Below are positions 17,134-27,808 of a DNA stretch of 64,000 nucleotides, piece after piece (position 1 is the first letter of the stretch; each line of letters starts with the position of its first letter). The notes beneath the pieces are model-generated. The model was not told where the DNA came from and made no database searches. It saw only the letters and a list, made by a program, of their open reading frames with translations. The stretch lies in NCBI GenBank assembly GCA_023015935.1, contig JALKAY010000009.1, positions 59,367 to 123,366 on the forward strand. Reading direction: 5' to 3'. A program made the position numbers and the translations under genes. This DNA is from Flavobacteriaceae bacterium F08102 (lineage in GTDB: Bacteria; Bacteroidota; Bacteroidia; Flavobacteriales; Flavobacteriaceae).

Positions 17134-17163
17134 TTGTTATCTGCAAAAATAGTTATATCTTTG
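17134..17163 (+). promoter_or_regulatory. Promoter of the rplM-rpsI-rpsB-tsf block
   Basis: TTG (17134-17136), a 19-nt spacer and TATCTTTG (17156-17163), a full match to the Bacteroidota consensus. The leader before rplM would be about 50 nt. Confidence 0.82.
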
Positions 17164-17217
17164 CACTCCTTTTTTAAGGAAAATAATTTTTATTTTTAAT
17201 AGACAAAAACTAATCGT

Positions 17218-17673
17218 GTGAACACATTAAGTTACAAAACAGTATCAGCGAACAAAGCCACCGTAACAAAAGAGTGGGTTTTAGTTGATGCGGACGGACA
17301 AACATTGGGTCGTTTAGCTTCTAAAGTAGCAATGCTTATAAGAGGTAAGTACAAACCTAACTACACACCTCACGTAGATTGTGGAGACAATGTAGTAATT
17401 ATTAACGCAGAAAAAATTAAACTATCTGGAAACAAGTGGACCGATAAGTCTTATATCCGTCATACGGGATATCCAGGTGGTCAACGATCATTGACTGCAA
17501 CTGAACTTTTCGGAAAAGATCCGTCAAGATTGGTGGAAAAAGCAGTAAAAGGAATGCTCCCTAAAAATAAATTAGGTAGTGCCTTATTCAGAAATTTATA
17601 TGTTTATGCTGGTAGTGAGCACAATCAACAAGCTCAAAACCCTACAGCAATTAATCTCAATGATCTAAAATAA
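17218..17673 (+). CDS. rplM: 50S ribosomal protein L13
   Basis: Early-assembly 50S subunit protein, 151 residues. The family core is plain: WVLVDADGQTLGRLASKVA, the RGKYKPNYTPHVDCGD stretch, HTGYPGG, and KGMLPKNKLG near the C terminus. The start is GTG at 17218; the extra N-terminal residues before KEWVLVDA are normal for flavobacterial L13. It overlaps rpsI by one base (TAATG), the usual L13-S9 pair. Confidence 0.98.
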   Translation: MNTLSYKTVSANKATVTKEWVLVDADGQTLGRLASKVAMLIRGKYKPNYTPHVDCGDNVVIINAEKIKLSGNKWTDKSYIRHTGYPGGQRSLTATELFGKDPSRLVEKAVKGMLPKNKLGSALFRNLYVYAGSEHNQQAQNPTAINLNDLK

Positions 17674-18059
17674 TGGAAATCATACACAAAATAGGTAGAA
17701 GAAAAACGGCTGTTGCCCGTGCTTACATGTCAAAAGGGACAGGTAAAATTACCATCAACAAAAGAGAATTAACCAACTATTTTACTACAGCTACATTACA
17801 GTATAAAGTAAAACAACCGTTAACCTTAACAGACAACGAAAAAAATTACGACATCACAGTAAATGTTTTCGGTGGAGGTGTAACTGGTCAAGCAGAAGCA
17901 ATTCGTTTGGCAATTACAAGAGCTTTAGTTTCTATCGATGAAGATTATAAAGCCATACTAAAACCACAAGGTCTTTTAACTAGAGATCCTCGTATGGTTG
18001 AACGCAAGAAATTTGGACAGAAAAAAGCGCGTAAAAAATACCAATTCTCTAAACGTTAA
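17673..18059 (+). CDS. rpsI: 30S ribosomal protein S9
   Basis: 30S head protein of 128 residues. It shows the S9 signature GGGVTGQAEAIRLAITRAL and the basic tail KKARKKYQFSKR, whose terminal Lys-Arg reaches the P-site tRNA in known structures. It is coupled to rplM and followed by a 187-base gap with a structured segment before rpsB. Confidence 0.98.
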   Translation: MEIIHKIGRRKTAVARAYMSKGTGKITINKRELTNYFTTATLQYKVKQPLTLTDNEKNYDITVNVFGGGVTGQAEAIRLAITRALVSIDEDYKAILKPQGLLTRDPRMVERKKFGQKKARKKYQFSKR

Positions 18060-18179
18060 ACGTATATCCTATTTTTCCTTTTTGAGAAACTTATGGATTA
18101 CCGAATTTCAACAGAGAAACGAGCGCGTAATTTATTTTAATTTTTAACAATTATAACTTGTTGCAAAGTTTAGCACCCA

Positions 18180-18215
18180 AATAATTAAGACTCACCTTGT
18201 GGCTACTTAATTATT
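18180..18215 (+). promoter_or_regulatory. Candidate structured leader ahead of rpsB
   Basis: A perfect 10-bp inverted repeat (AATAATTAAG at 18180-18189, CTTAATTATT at 18206-18215) encloses 16 bases that can form an inner CAC/GTG stem. It lies 32-67 bases before the rpsB start in an otherwise gene-free 187-base gap, and no U tract follows. Position and shape suit an autoregulatory S2-binding leader; that role is inference, and an mRNA-processing site is the alternative. Confidence 0.45.
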
Positions 18216-18246
18216 GCTAATCAAATGGAACGTAAACTAAAACAAA

Positions 18247-19044
18247 ATGGCAAACATTGACATTAAAGAATTATTAGATGCTGGGGTGCATTTCGGTCAC
18301 CTCACAAGAAAATGGAACCCAAACATGGCACCGTATATTTATACGGAACGTAACGGAGTTCACATTATTGATTTATATAAAACAAGTGCGAAAATTGAAG
18401 AAGCTTCTGCGGCACTTAAAAAAATCGCTGCTTCAGGTCGAAAAATTTTATTCGTTGCTACAAAAAAGCAAGCAAAGGATATTGTTGCTGAAAAGTCTAA
18501 AAGTGTAAACATGCCTTATATCACTGAAAGATGGCCAGGCGGAATGTTAACAAACTTTGTGACCATCAGAAAAGCCGTTAAGAAAATGGCACATATCGAC
18601 CGAATGAAACAAGATGGGAGTTTTAACGCTTTGTCTAAAAGAGAAAAATTACAAATTGATCGTCAACGAGCTAAATTAGAAAAGAACTTAGGGTCAATTT
18701 CTGATATGACACGCTTACCAGGCGCTTTATTTGTTATTGATACAAAACGTGAACACATCGCAATCGCTGAAGCTCAAAAATTAAATATTCCAATTTTCGC
18801 TTTAGTAGATACAAATTCAGACCCAAGAGCGATTGACTTTGTTATCCCTGCGAATGACGATGCCTCTAAATCAATTGAAAAGATATTATCATTTGCTACC
18901 GAAGCGATTGCCGAAGGACTTTCTGAAAGAAAATCGGATAAAGACAAAGGAGCTAAGGATGCAGATAAAGGCGTTGCAAAAAAAGCAAGCAAAGAAGCAA
19001 CTGCTAAAGGTGTTGAAACCGCAACTACTTCAGAAGAAAAATAA
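18247..19044 (+). CDS. rpsB: 30S ribosomal protein S2
   Basis: 30S subunit protein of 265 residues. Conserved parts include LLDAGVHFGHLTRKWNP, PYIYTERNGVHIIDL, ERWPGGMLTNF and ALVDTNSDPRAIDFVIPAND. The last 35 or so residues are a Lys/Ala-rich charged tail, longer than in E. coli S2 and common in Bacteroidota. It is followed by tsf after a 39-base gap, the standard rpsB-tsf order. Confidence 0.98.
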   Translation: MANIDIKELLDAGVHFGHLTRKWNPNMAPYIYTERNGVHIIDLYKTSAKIEEASAALKKIAASGRKILFVATKKQAKDIVAEKSKSVNMPYITERWPGGMLTNFVTIRKAVKKMAHIDRMKQDGSFNALSKREKLQIDRQRAKLEKNLGSISDMTRLPGALFVIDTKREHIAIAEAQKLNIPIFALVDTNSDPRAIDFVIPANDDASKSIEKILSFATEAIAEGLSERKSDKDKGAKDADKGVAKKASKEATAKGVETATTSEEK

Positions 19045-19083
19045 TTAATCGTCGTTTTTTAAAAGACAAACTATAAAAACATT

Positions 19084-20055
19084 ATGGAAATGGTAAAAAT
19101 AACTGCCGCAGACGTAAAAAACTTAAGAGAAGCTACGGGTGCTGGAATGATGGATTGTAAAAATGCCTTGGTTGAAGCCGAGGGAAACTTTGACAAAGCT
19201 ATCGAAGTTTTACGTAAAAAAGGGCAAAAAGTTGCTGCGAAAAGAGCTGATAGAGAATCTAATGAAGGTCTCGCAATTACGAAGATTAATGCTGACAACA
19301 CTGCTGGTGTAGCAATCGTACTCGCTTGTGAAACAGATTTCGTTGGAAAAAACGATTCATTTAAAGCATTAGCAAGTGAATTTGTTGACATCGCTTTAAA
19401 TTATACAAATAGAGAAGATTTCTTAGCTGCAGATTTCAAAGGAATTACGGTAGCAGAAAAATTAGTTGAACAAACTGGAGTCATTGGTGAAAAAATAGAC
19501 ATTACTGCATTTGAAAGAGTGGAAGCTCCTTATGTAGGTGCCTATACACACGGCGGTCGCATTGCGGCTATCGTAGGATTATCTGCCGCTGTTGATAATG
19601 CAGATGTACTCGCTAAAGATTTAGCTATGCAAGCAGCATCCATGGGAGCAACCACCTTGTCATACAAGGATTTTGATCCTGATTTTGTGGCTTCAGAAAC
19701 ACAAGCTAGAATTGCTGTTATTGAAAAGGAAAACATTGAGCTAGCTAGATTGGGTAAAACACTTAAAAATGTACCAACATACATCTCTAGGTCTCAATTA
19801 ACTCCTGAAGTTTTGAAACAAGCAGAAGAAGATGCCAAAGCTGAATTAAAAGCAGAAGGAAAACCAGAACAAATTTGGGATCGAATTCTACCTGGTAAAA
19901 TGGAACGTTTTATCGCTGACAACACCACATTAGATCAAGAACAATGTTTGCTAGATCAGAATTTTATCAAAAATGAAAAGCAAAGTGTAGCTGATTATGT
20001 AAAAACATATGGCGATGTTCACGTTGTTGATTTTAAACGCGTAACACTCGGATAA
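19084..20055 (+). CDS. tsf: Elongation factor Ts
   Basis: Guanine-nucleotide exchange factor for EF-Tu. The 323-residue protein begins with the UBA-like domain (ITAADVKNLREATGAGMMDCK), contains the exchange motif TDFVGKNDSFK, and ends with the dimerisation domain. The ATG at 19084 or the one at 19090 could be used; the family alignment (MxKITAADV) slightly favours 19090. A strong terminator follows, closing the translation block. Confidence 0.97.
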   Translation: MEMVKITAADVKNLREATGAGMMDCKNALVEAEGNFDKAIEVLRKKGQKVAAKRADRESNEGLAITKINADNTAGVAIVLACETDFVGKNDSFKALASEFVDIALNYTNREDFLAADFKGITVAEKLVEQTGVIGEKIDITAFERVEAPYVGAYTHGGRIAAIVGLSAAVDNADVLAKDLAMQAASMGATTLSYKDFDPDFVASETQARIAVIEKENIELARLGKTLKNVPTYISRSQLTPEVLKQAEEDAKAELKAEGKPEQIWDRILPGKMERFIADNTTLDQEQCLLDQNFIKNEKQSVADYVKTYGDVHVVDFKRVTLG

Positions 20056-20080
20056 ACACATTAACACCTTTAAATTCATA

Positions 20081-20107
20081 AAACCCTGTCATTTGACAGG
20101 GTTTTTT
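20081..20107 (+). terminator. Terminator after tsf
   Basis: A 10-bp perfect stem (AAACCCTGTC at 20081-20090, GACAGGGTTT at 20095-20104) with a 4-nt loop, followed by further T residues. The remaining spacer to 20327 contains nothing I recognise. Confidence 0.92.
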
Positions 20108-20327
20108 AGTTTATTTACCAAAGAAAACTTCACAAAATTTTTCTCTCTCGAACAGTATTCAGTAAAATCCCCCTTTCTTTCGTACAATATTAGCTACAAT
20201 TAACTAACCAACACGATAAATTTGCTCCTAAATAAAGCGTGTACAAACACCCTACACCCCTCTTTATTATCCGGTAACACCAACTGTATTAATTCCTAAA
20301 TTCTGCTAAGATAATTTGGGTACCCGC

Positions 20328-20359
20328 TTGCTAATTGTTCTTCACAATTTGTATATTTG
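20328..20359 (+). promoter_or_regulatory. Promoter of pyrH-frr
   Basis: TTG (20328-20330), a 21-nt spacer and TATATTTG (20352-20359). It lies 17 bases before the pyrH ATG, so the leader is very short. Confidence 0.8.
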
Positions 20360-20376
20360 TCAAACTTTCAAAAAAC

Positions 20377-21084
20377 ATGTCATACAAGAGAATTTTATTG
20401 AAATTGAGTGGAGAAGCTCTAATGGGTGATCGCCAATACGGAATAGATCCTAAGCGAATCGCTATCTATGCTCAAGAAATTAAAGATGTAGTCGACAAAG
20501 GAATTGAAGTTGCTATTGTGATTGGTGGCGGTAACATATTTAGAGGAGTTGCAGGTGCAAGTAATGGCATGGATAGGGTTCAGGCAGACTATATGGGTAT
20601 GTTAGCAACAGCTATTAATGGTTTAGCATTACAAAGTGCCTTGGAAGATATTGGCGTAGCTACACGTTTACTGACAGCAATTAAAATGGAACAAGTTGCT
20701 GAACCCTTTATTAAAAGAAGGGCCGTTCGTCATCTTGAAAAAGGAAGAGTAGTTATCTTTGGTACAGGAACTGGTAACCCATATTTTACTACAGACACTG
20801 CAGCTGTATTGCGCGCCATTGAAATTAATGCTGAAGTAATCCTAAAAGGAACCAGGGTAGACGGCGTATACGATACGGATCCAGAAAAAAATGCAGACGC
20901 AGTTAAATACCAAAACATCTCTTTTAAAGATGTCATGAGCAAAGGGCTTAAAGTAATGGATATGACCGCCTTTACCTTGAGTGAAGAAAATAAATTACCC
21001 ATTATTGTATTTGACATGAACACTAGAGGAAATTTAAAAAAACTCCTTAACGGAGAAAATATCGGTACAAAAGTAGACATATAA
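20377..21084 (+). CDS. pyrH: Uridylate kinase (UMP kinase)
   Basis: Phosphorylates UMP to UDP in pyrimidine nucleotide synthesis; cytoplasmic hexamer. The 235-residue protein has the amino-acid-kinase fold: [15 protein letters not shown] at the N terminus, [27 protein letters not shown] and [13 protein letters not shown]. The ATG at 20377 is the start; an upstream in-frame TTG at 20335 would lie inside the promoter. frr follows after 45 bases, the conserved pyrH-frr pair. Confidence 0.97.
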   Translation: MSYKRILLKLSGEALMGDRQYGIDPKRIAIYAQEIKDVVDKGIEVAIVIGGGNIFRGVAGASNGMDRVQADYMGMLATAINGLALQSALEDIGVATRLLTAIKMEQVAEPFIKRRAVRHLEKGRVVIFGTGTGNPYFTTDTAAVLRAIEINAEVILKGTRVDGVYDTDPEKNADAVKYQNISFKDVMSKGLKVMDMTAFTLSEENKLPIIVFDMNTRGNLKKLLNGENIGTKVDI

Positions 21085-21129
21085 CTAATTGGCTTATTTT
21101 TTTGATTAGCTGTACTAAATTATTACATC

Positions 21130-21684
21130 ATGAATGAAGAAGTTCAATTTATCCTAGACAACGCAAAAGAACAAATGGATAGTGCAATCGCACACTTAAA
21201 AAAAGAATTAGTTAACATTCGGGCCGGTAAGGCATCTCCCATTATGCTTCGAAGTGTTACGGTAAATTACTACGGGTCTCAAACACCACTCAGTCAAGTA
21301 GCAAACGTGAATACACCAGATGCTAGAACCATTACGGTTCAACCATGGGAAAAAAATATGCTGCAAGAAATTGAGAAAGGAATTCAAGCAGCTAATCTTG
21401 GATTTAATCCGATGAACAACGGTGAAAACATCATTATTAATGTTCCTGCACTTACAGAAGAGCGACGTAAAGAATTAGCAAAACAAGCAAAAGCCGAAGT
21501 TGAAAATGATAAAATCAGCGTACGAAATGCCAGAAAAGATGCCAACAACGAACTAAAAAAGTTAGCTATTTCAGAAGACCTTACAAAAACTGTGGAAGCT
21601 GAAATTCAAGAAATGACCGATAAATATATCGAACTTATCGATCAGCTATATATTGAAAAGGAAAAAGAAATTATGACTGTTTAA
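21130..21684 (+). CDS. frr: Ribosome recycling factor
   Basis: Splits post-termination ribosomes together with EF-G. The 184 residues cover the whole family length: LVNIRAGKASPIML near the start, the compact middle domain with VQPWEKNMLQEIEKGI, and the long helical C terminus (LTEERRKELAKQAK, ISVRNARKDAN). Second gene of the pyrH-frr transcript; a terminator follows. Confidence 0.97.
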   Translation: MNEEVQFILDNAKEQMDSAIAHLKKELVNIRAGKASPIMLRSVTVNYYGSQTPLSQVANVNTPDARTITVQPWEKNMLQEIEKGIQAANLGFNPMNNGENIIINVPALTEERRKELAKQAKAEVENDKISVRNARKDANNELKKLAISEDLTKTVEAEIQEMTDKYIELIDQLYIEKEKEIMTV

Positions 21685-21715
21685 AACGAGTCTTTACTTT
21701 TTTAAAATTTTGTTA

Positions 21716-21750
21716 AAAGCATCTACGATAAACGGGATGCTTTATTTTTT
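21716..21750 (+). terminator. Terminator after frr
   Basis: An 8-bp perfect stem (AAAGCATC at 21716-21723, GATGCTTT at 21736-21743) with a 12-nt loop and a following T-rich run. It separates frr from the DUF5686 gene. Confidence 0.8.
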
Positions 21751-21779
21751 CACGTTATTTGGTCTGAAATAAAACTTTT

Positions 21780-24302
21780 ATGCAAAGAGTTAGTCTCCTT
21801 ATCTTCTTCCTATTTCCGACTATGCTATTGGCACAGCACAGTGTATCGGGTATTGTTAAAGATAAAAACACAAACGACCCACTCCCTTTTGCTACACTTA
21901 TCACAGATGGAGGCGCAGGTACAATCACTGATACAGACGGGAAATTCAATTTTAATTCTAAACTTCCTATTCGCTTTTTAAACATCTCCTATATCGGATA
22001 TAAAGCACAAAAAGTTGACCTTAATAACTCACAAAATTTTTACACTATCTTATTAGAACCAAGTAGTGAAAACCTCAACGAAGTAATTGTCCTTGCCAAA
22101 GAAAATCCCGCAATCCAAATCATTAAAAACACCATTGCGAACAAGAAAAAAAATAATATAGAAAAGGCACTTGCTTCGTTCAAATACACGGCCTATAATA
22201 AATTATTAATAACAGCTAACCCAGATTCTATCCAAGGAACGGTCGATTCCCTTTTTGTCGTAAAAGATCGAGGAAAAACGTTTTTAAAACTCGATTCCAC
22301 CAATTATGAATTTAAAAAAGAAATCAGTAAACAACATATGTACATTACTGAAAAAGTCAGCGAATTTAAATTTGATCGAGGAAAAAACAAAAAAGAAACC
22401 GTGTTGGCAACACGTATGGCTGGATTAAAAAACCCCATTTACGAACTCCTTGCTCTCAATCTTGAAAATTTCACATTCTACGATGAAATTTACACCTTAT
22501 TAGGTGAAAAATACGTAAACCCTTTAGCTCGAAATGCACTAAAAATTTACAATTACAAAATATTAGACACCATCAATTACCCTGATCATTCGGCGTATAT
22601 GATTTACTTTAAACCAAAAAAAGAAGAAGATAAACTTGGACTTGAAGGTGTTTTGTATATTCACAATCAAAGCTATGCTTTAGAAAAAGTAATCGCCGAA
22701 ATCAAAGCAGCCATTCATGTTAAAGCTACGCAAAACTTCAAATTCATCCCGGAATACAATATATGGTTTCCAGATGAAACCCAATTATCTTTAAGAAAAG
22801 GTAAAAACAGGAAGGCTTTGAGTCTTTTTGGAATTAAATTAGATGTAGATGAAGAAACCACCAATCGAAAAGATTCGACGGTAATCCGCAATAATGAGCA
22901 AGACCTGAGTGATCTCATCTATATGCTATCAAAAACGAAAAATTTTGATATCAGTATCAATGAACCCGTAAAAGTAAAAAACTCAGCTGCCGTTATAGAA
23001 ATCGATGATAAAGCAGCAATGAGAGATCAAGCCTTTTGGAACAAATATCGAACAGACAGCATCACAAAACGGGGATTAAACACGTACGAAAATCTCGATA
23101 GTATTGTTAAAGCCGATAATATTGAGCAAATTCTCGAAGCATCCCGAACGGTTTTAAAAGGGTTTATCCCCTTAGGTTTTGTCGATTTTGATTTAAGTCA
23201 ACTCATTACATTTAATAATTATGAAGGCTTCCGCTTAGGCCTAGGTGGAATGACCAATCACAAGCTTTCTCCTCACTTTAGAATAGGTGGATATACCGCC
23301 TATGGCTTTAGAGATGACGACTTTAAATACCATCTTGAAGCTGCCTTTAGGCTGAGTAAAATAAATAATACTTGGTTGGGTGGTGGATATACCAATGATA
23401 TTTTTGAAGCTGCAAAATTGAACTTTCTCTTTGAAGACACATCCTTTACCTTGGTCAATCCAAGAAACCTAAATATTAGTCAATTTTATGGATTTGAAAC
23501 CTACTACCTTAACCTTGATCATGACATCTTCCCAAACCTGGAAGCCAAATTTAGGTTAGAACGTGGAGCTTATCGCCCTTTATTTGATTATCAATACTTT
23601 TCTCATGGAAATCTCCTTAGTAACTACCACTTAACCGAAGCTACCTTTGCAATACAATGGACTCCCTTCAGCACATACATGAATTCCCCAATTGGTAAAA
23701 TTCCAACGAAAAATGGCTTTCCTAAAATAACGGCTCAAGTAACACAAAGTGTGGATGATTGGTTAGATAGTGATTTTAATTTCACCAAGTTTAATTTTAA
23801 AATTGAACATGACATTAATTATTTAAACAGTAGCTCATCAAGCTTGCTCGTACAAGGTGGAAGTATATTTGGTGACACCCCTTTGCCACAATTATACAAT
23901 GCTTTCCCAAATTATTCATTAGCAAACCCATGGAGAAAGCGAGTTAATATTTCTGGAACAAACGCTTTTGAAACCATGGCTTTTAATGAATTCATTTCAG
24001 ATAAATACATATCTTTTCAATTGCGCCATAATTTTCCTCGATTTAAAATTAGTGAATCTTTCAAACCAAGATTAAGTTTAATTACCCGCTATGCCATTGG
24101 TGATATTGAAAACCCAGAAAAACACATTGGCGTCTCATTTAGAAAAATGAACAAAGGGTATATTGAATCAGGCTTTGTCGTTAATCATCTCTTATACGGT
24201 TTCGGAATTAGTAGTTTTTACCGATATGGCGCCTACCACAACCCAAAATTTTCCGATAATTTGGCTGTAAAAATAACCTATGTTTTAAGCTTAGGATTTT
24301 GA
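21780..24302 (+). CDS. DUF5686 outer-membrane protein with carboxypeptidase-regulatory-like domain
   Basis: Predicted outer-membrane protein of 840 residues. A signal peptide (LLIFFLFPTMLLAQ) is followed by a CarboxypepD_reg-like beta-sandwich (about 20-105; VSGIVKDKNTNDPLPFATL). A DUF5686 region follows, and the C-terminal half has alternating beta-strand patterns ending in the aromatic-rich strand YVLSLGF, typical of a barrel closed at its C terminus. Such proteins are common in Bacteroidota without a settled function; some relatives lie beside TonB-linked genes, but no SusC/D pair is seen here. It is followed 65 bases later by an MMPL exporter in the same direction. Confidence 0.88.
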   Translation: MQRVSLLIFFLFPTMLLAQHSVSGIVKDKNTNDPLPFATLITDGGAGTITDTDGKFNFNSKLPIRFLNISYIGYKAQKVDLNNSQNFYTILLEPSSENLNEVIVLAKENPAIQIIKNTIANKKKNNIEKALASFKYTAYNKLLITANPDSIQGTVDSLFVVKDRGKTFLKLDSTNYEFKKEISKQHMYITEKVSEFKFDRGKNKKETVLATRMAGLKNPIYELLALNLENFTFYDEIYTLLGEKYVNPLARNALKIYNYKILDTINYPDHSAYMIYFKPKKEEDKLGLEGVLYIHNQSYALEKVIAEIKAAIHVKATQNFKFIPEYNIWFPDETQLSLRKGKNRKALSLFGIKLDVDEETTNRKDSTVIRNNEQDLSDLIYMLSKTKNFDISINEPVKVKNSAAVIEIDDKAAMRDQAFWNKYRTDSITKRGLNTYENLDSIVKADNIEQILEASRTVLKGFIPLGFVDFDLSQLITFNNYEGFRLGLGGMTNHKLSPHFRIGGYTAYGFRDDDFKYHLEAAFRLSKINNTWLGGGYTNDIFEAAKLNFLFEDTSFTLVNPRNLNISQFYGFETYYLNLDHDIFPNLEAKFRLERGAYRPLFDYQYFSHGNLLSNYHLTEATFAIQWTPFSTYMNSPIGKIPTKNGFPKITAQVTQSVDDWLDSDFNFTKFNFKIEHDINYLNSSSSSLLVQGGSIFGDTPLPQLYNAFPNYSLANPWRKRVNISGTNAFETMAFNEFISDKYISFQLRHNFPRFKISESFKPRLSLITRYAIGDIENPEKHIGVSFRKMNKGYIESGFVVNHLLYGFGISSFYRYGAYHNPKFSDNLAVKITYVLSLGF

Positions 24303-24367
24303 GAATTATGAACGCTCATCACTTTTTTATTTCTTAAATTGCGGCCTTTCTAAACGCATCATTTTCT

Positions 24368-26761
24368 ATGAACTTTTGGTTATCAATTTCTCGCTTCATC
24401 CTTAAGGGACGAATTCCCATATTAATTGTCCTTGGGGCAATTACCTACTTTTTAGGATCACAAATGCAGTACATGCGCTTTTCACATTCAGAAGCGAACT
24501 TGTTACCAAAAAATCACCCAGTCAACTTAGAATACAACCATTTTTTAGAGGTGTTTGGTGAAGAAGGGAATCTAATTATCCTCGCTACACAAGATTCTAC
24601 CGTATTTACAACAGATAAATTTAACAATTGGAATAACCTTTCACAACATTTTGATTCATTTCCACAGGTTGATTTTTCAATTTCAATTGGAGATATTAAA
24701 AAATTAAAAAAAGATACCGCCAACGAAAAATTCGTTGTCGAACCCTTATATGACAAAAAGCCAACAACAGACAAAGAAGTATTGGCCATCAAAAATGAAT
24801 TGTTTAACAATTTACCTTTCTTTGAGAATTTTCTCTACAATAAACAAACGGGTACCATACGATCTGTTATTTATATAAAAAAAGAGATTGTTAACACCAT
24901 TGAACGCAAAGATTTCATTTTTAATGTACTCAATCCGACCATCGAAAAATTTGAAAAAGAAAACAACATAAAGGTTCGAGTGTCGGGAATGCCTTATATC
25001 CGAACGATGAATTCCCAAAATATTATCGATGAAATAGGCATATTCGTTGGACTTGCTTTGGCCATTACTTCGCTCATTTTCTTTTTCTTTTTTAGATCAT
25101 TTAGAGCCACATATATCACCATGCTGGTGGTAAGTATAGGAGTAATATGGGCTTTCGGATTTATCGGTCTTTTTCGTTATGAAATTTCCGTACTTACAGC
25201 ACTAATTCCACCACTCATCATTGTTATTGGGGTTCCTAATTGTGTGTTTTTAATCAATAAATATCAACAAGAAGTCAAGAGTCACGGAAATCAAGCCAAA
25301 TCTTTACATCGAGTAATCTCTAAAATAGGGAATGCGACCTTGATGACAAATGTAACCACAGCCTCGGGTTTTGCAACTTTTGTCTTTACTAAAAGTAAAA
25401 TGCTCAATGAATTTGGAATTATTGCTTCTATTAACATTTTGGCAATATTCATGTTGTCTTTACTGATAATTCCTATTATTTATAGCTTCTTACCTAAACC
25501 CAAAGACAAACATTTAAAACACCTTGAAAAAAAATGGATTGAATCTATTGTCGACTGGATGGAAAATACAGTTCGACACTCTAGAATAACCGTTTATATT
25601 TTAACAGTTATTTTAATCATTGCGAGTATTATCGGTGTTTATATGATTAGGGTTTCTGGAAGTTTAATTGAAGATATGCCTAAAGGGAAACCCTTTTTTG
25701 AAGATATTGTATTTTTTGAAAAGGAATTTGGAGGTATTATGCCTTTAGAAATTGTCATTGATACAAAAAGACCAAAAGGTGTCATGAAATTATCCACGCT
25801 AAAGCGAATGGAAAAATTAAATGAAATTATCGATGAAATTCCTGAATTATCCCCCACGGTCTCCGTCCTGAATTTAGTCAAGTATTCTAAACAAGCTTTT
25901 TACAACGGTAACCCAAAATATTATCAACTTCCAACAAGTCAGGAACAAAGTTTTATACTTGCTTACACCAAAAATTCCTCTACCAATTCTGATTTATTGA
26001 ATAATTTCGTAGATAGTACGGGGCGATATGCAAGAATGACTACGTTTATGAAAGATATTGGCACCGATAAAATGGAGCGTATTGAGGAGCGGTTACAAGC
26101 GCGAATTAACAAAGAATTTCCAGCCGAAAATTACACCGTAACCATGACAGGAAAAGCACTGGTCTTTTTAAAAGGAACCAACTATTTAATCAATAACTTA
26201 GTACTTTCACTGTCACTAGCCGTGTTGATAATTGCCATTTTTATGGCATGGATGTTTAGATCCTTTCAAATGATTCTCATTTCAATAATACCCAATATGC
26301 TGCCTTTGTTGATGACCGCGGGACTCATGGGGTATTTAGGAGTTCCTATTAAGCCTTCAACTATCCTAGTCTTTAGCATTGCTTTTGGAATTTCAGTAGA
26401 TGATACCATTCACTTTTTAGCGAAGTATCGACAAGAACTTCAGGCCAATCACTGGAAAGTAAAAAAATCTGTATATGCAGCTTTACGGGAAACAGGAGTG
26501 AGTATGTTTTATACATCTGTTGTCCTCTTTTTCGGATTTTTAGTATTTATTGTTTCGAGTTTTGGAGGAACCATTGCACTTGGCGGATTGGTATCTGTTA
26601 CATTATTATTTGCCATGGTATCAAATCTTTTACTATTACCTTCGTTATTATTATCGTTGGAACAACGAATAGCAAATAAAAAAGTGTTTAAAAAACCTGC
26701 TATTCAAATCATTCCAAAAGAAAACGAAATTGATGAAGAAATAGATAATTTAGAAAATTAA
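24368..26761 (+). CDS. MMPL/RND-family exporter
   Basis: Inner-membrane transporter of the RND superfamily, 797 residues. It has two similar halves, each with one N-terminal helix, a large periplasmic loop and a five-helix block. The first half starts [19 protein letters not shown] with the sterol-sensing-like helices near 215-370; the second carries [13 protein letters not shown], with the acidic pair typical of the proton relay. The family exports lipids or other hydrophobic molecules using proton energy; the cargo here is unknown. The C-terminal tail is acidic and cytoplasmic. It is 5 bases ahead of rmlA, so the two are likely co-transcribed. Confidence 0.9.
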   Translation: MNFWLSISRFILKGRIPILIVLGAITYFLGSQMQYMRFSHSEANLLPKNHPVNLEYNHFLEVFGEEGNLIILATQDSTVFTTDKFNNWNNLSQHFDSFPQVDFSISIGDIKKLKKDTANEKFVVEPLYDKKPTTDKEVLAIKNELFNNLPFFENFLYNKQTGTIRSVIYIKKEIVNTIERKDFIFNVLNPTIEKFEKENNIKVRVSGMPYIRTMNSQNIIDEIGIFVGLALAITSLIFFFFFRSFRATYITMLVVSIGVIWAFGFIGLFRYEISVLTALIPPLIIVIGVPNCVFLINKYQQEVKSHGNQAKSLHRVISKIGNATLMTNVTTASGFATFVFTKSKMLNEFGIIASINILAIFMLSLLIIPIIYSFLPKPKDKHLKHLEKKWIESIVDWMENTVRHSRITVYILTVILIIASIIGVYMIRVSGSLIEDMPKGKPFFEDIVFFEKEFGGIMPLEIVIDTKRPKGVMKLSTLKRMEKLNEIIDEIPELSPTVSVLNLVKYSKQAFYNGNPKYYQLPTSQEQSFILAYTKNSSTNSDLLNNFVDSTGRYARMTTFMKDIGTDKMERIEERLQARINKEFPAENYTVTMTGKALVFLKGTNYLINNLVLSLSLAVLIIAIFMAWMFRSFQMILISIIPNMLPLLMTAGLMGYLGVPIKPSTILVFSIAFGISVDDTIHFLAKYRQELQANHWKVKKSVYAALRETGVSMFYTSVVLFFGFLVFIVSSFGGTIALGGLVSVTLLFAMVSNLLLLPSLLLSLEQRIANKKVFKKPAIQIIPKENEIDEEIDNLEN

Positions 26762-26766
26762 ACGCC

Positions 26767-27627
26767 ATGAAAGGAATTATTTTAGCCGGAGGTAGTGGTA
26801 CTAGACTGCATCCGCTTACCATTGCAATCAGCAAACAATTAATGCCAATCCACGATAAACCGATGATATATTATCCGCTATCAACGCTTATGTTGGCAGG
26901 TATAAGGGAGATTCTCATTATTTCGACTCCACATGATTTACCCTTGTTCGAACGTTTGTTAGGCGATGGTAAACGACTTGGATGCAGGTTTGAATATGCT
27001 GTACAAGAAGAACCCAATGGATTAGCCCAAGCTTTTGTTATTGGTGCTAATTTTATTGGTAAGGACTCTGTTGCGCTCGTACTCGGAGATAATATTTTCT
27101 ATGGAACAGGCATGCACAGAGCATTGATTGACGCTACTAATCCCGATGGAGGTGTTGTCTTTGCATATCACGTTAATGATCCTGAACGATATGGTGTAGT
27201 AGAGTTTGACGAGAACAATAAAGCCATTTCAATCGAAGAAAAACCTAAACATCCTAAATCAAATTATGCCGTACCAGGAATCTACTTTTACGATAATCAG
27301 GTTGTTGAAATAGCTAAAAGCCTTCAACCTTCAGCGCGTGGTGAATACGAAATAACCGATATAAACAAAACCTATTTAGCACAAGATAAATTACAAGTAA
27401 GTATTCTAAACAGAGGGACGGCTTGGTTAGATACGGGAACCTTTAAATCGTTAATGCAAGCCCAGCAATTCGTTCAAGTAATTGAAGAACGTCAAGGCTT
27501 AAAAATTGGTTGTATTGAAGAAATCGCATACAACAAAAATTTTATTGACAAAGAACAATTGAAAGCAATAGCACAGCCTTTACTAAAGAGTGGGTATGGT
27601 CAATATTTGATGAATTTAATAAAATAA
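26767..27627 (+). CDS. rmlA: Glucose-1-phosphate thymidylyltransferase
   Basis: Makes dTDP-glucose from glucose-1-phosphate and dTTP, the first step towards dTDP-rhamnose and other deoxysugars. The 286 residues match the short RmlA form: [16 protein letters not shown] (nucleotide-binding loop), [26 protein letters not shown], and [16 protein letters not shown] sugar-binding residues. The usual partners rmlB, rmlC and rmlD are not in this window, so the later steps must be encoded elsewhere. It sits 5 bases after the MMPL exporter. Confidence 0.96.
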   Translation: MKGIILAGGSGTRLHPLTIAISKQLMPIHDKPMIYYPLSTLMLAGIREILIISTPHDLPLFERLLGDGKRLGCRFEYAVQEEPNGLAQAFVIGANFIGKDSVALVLGDNIFYGTGMHRALIDATNPDGGVVFAYHVNDPERYGVVEFDENNKAISIEEKPKHPKSNYAVPGIYFYDNQVVEIAKSLQPSARGEYEITDINKTYLAQDKLQVSILNRGTAWLDTGTFKSLMQAQQFVQVIEERQGLKIGCIEEIAYNKNFIDKEQLKAIAQPLLKSGYGQYLMNLIK

Positions 27628-27779
27628 TTCGTTTTGTTTAGTGTCGCTTATGAAACCTAATAGCTATTTCTACAATGTAGCGAAACCTTTTTAAGTCCTA
27701 ATAGTTATAAAAAAGTTTACTGATTTTCGACTGCTGGGATAAATCTGTAAATTCTCATACAAATTCAGGCATCAAATCT

Positions 27780-27787
27780 TATCTTTG
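27780..27787 (+). promoter_or_regulatory. -7 element of the asnS promoter
   Basis: TATCTTTG, 21 bases before the asnS ATG. It overlaps the in-frame TTG at 27785, which is therefore not the start codon. No well-placed upstream TTG is seen. Confidence 0.65.
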
Positions 27788-27808
27788 CAGCTTATAAATT
27801 CTAAGAAA

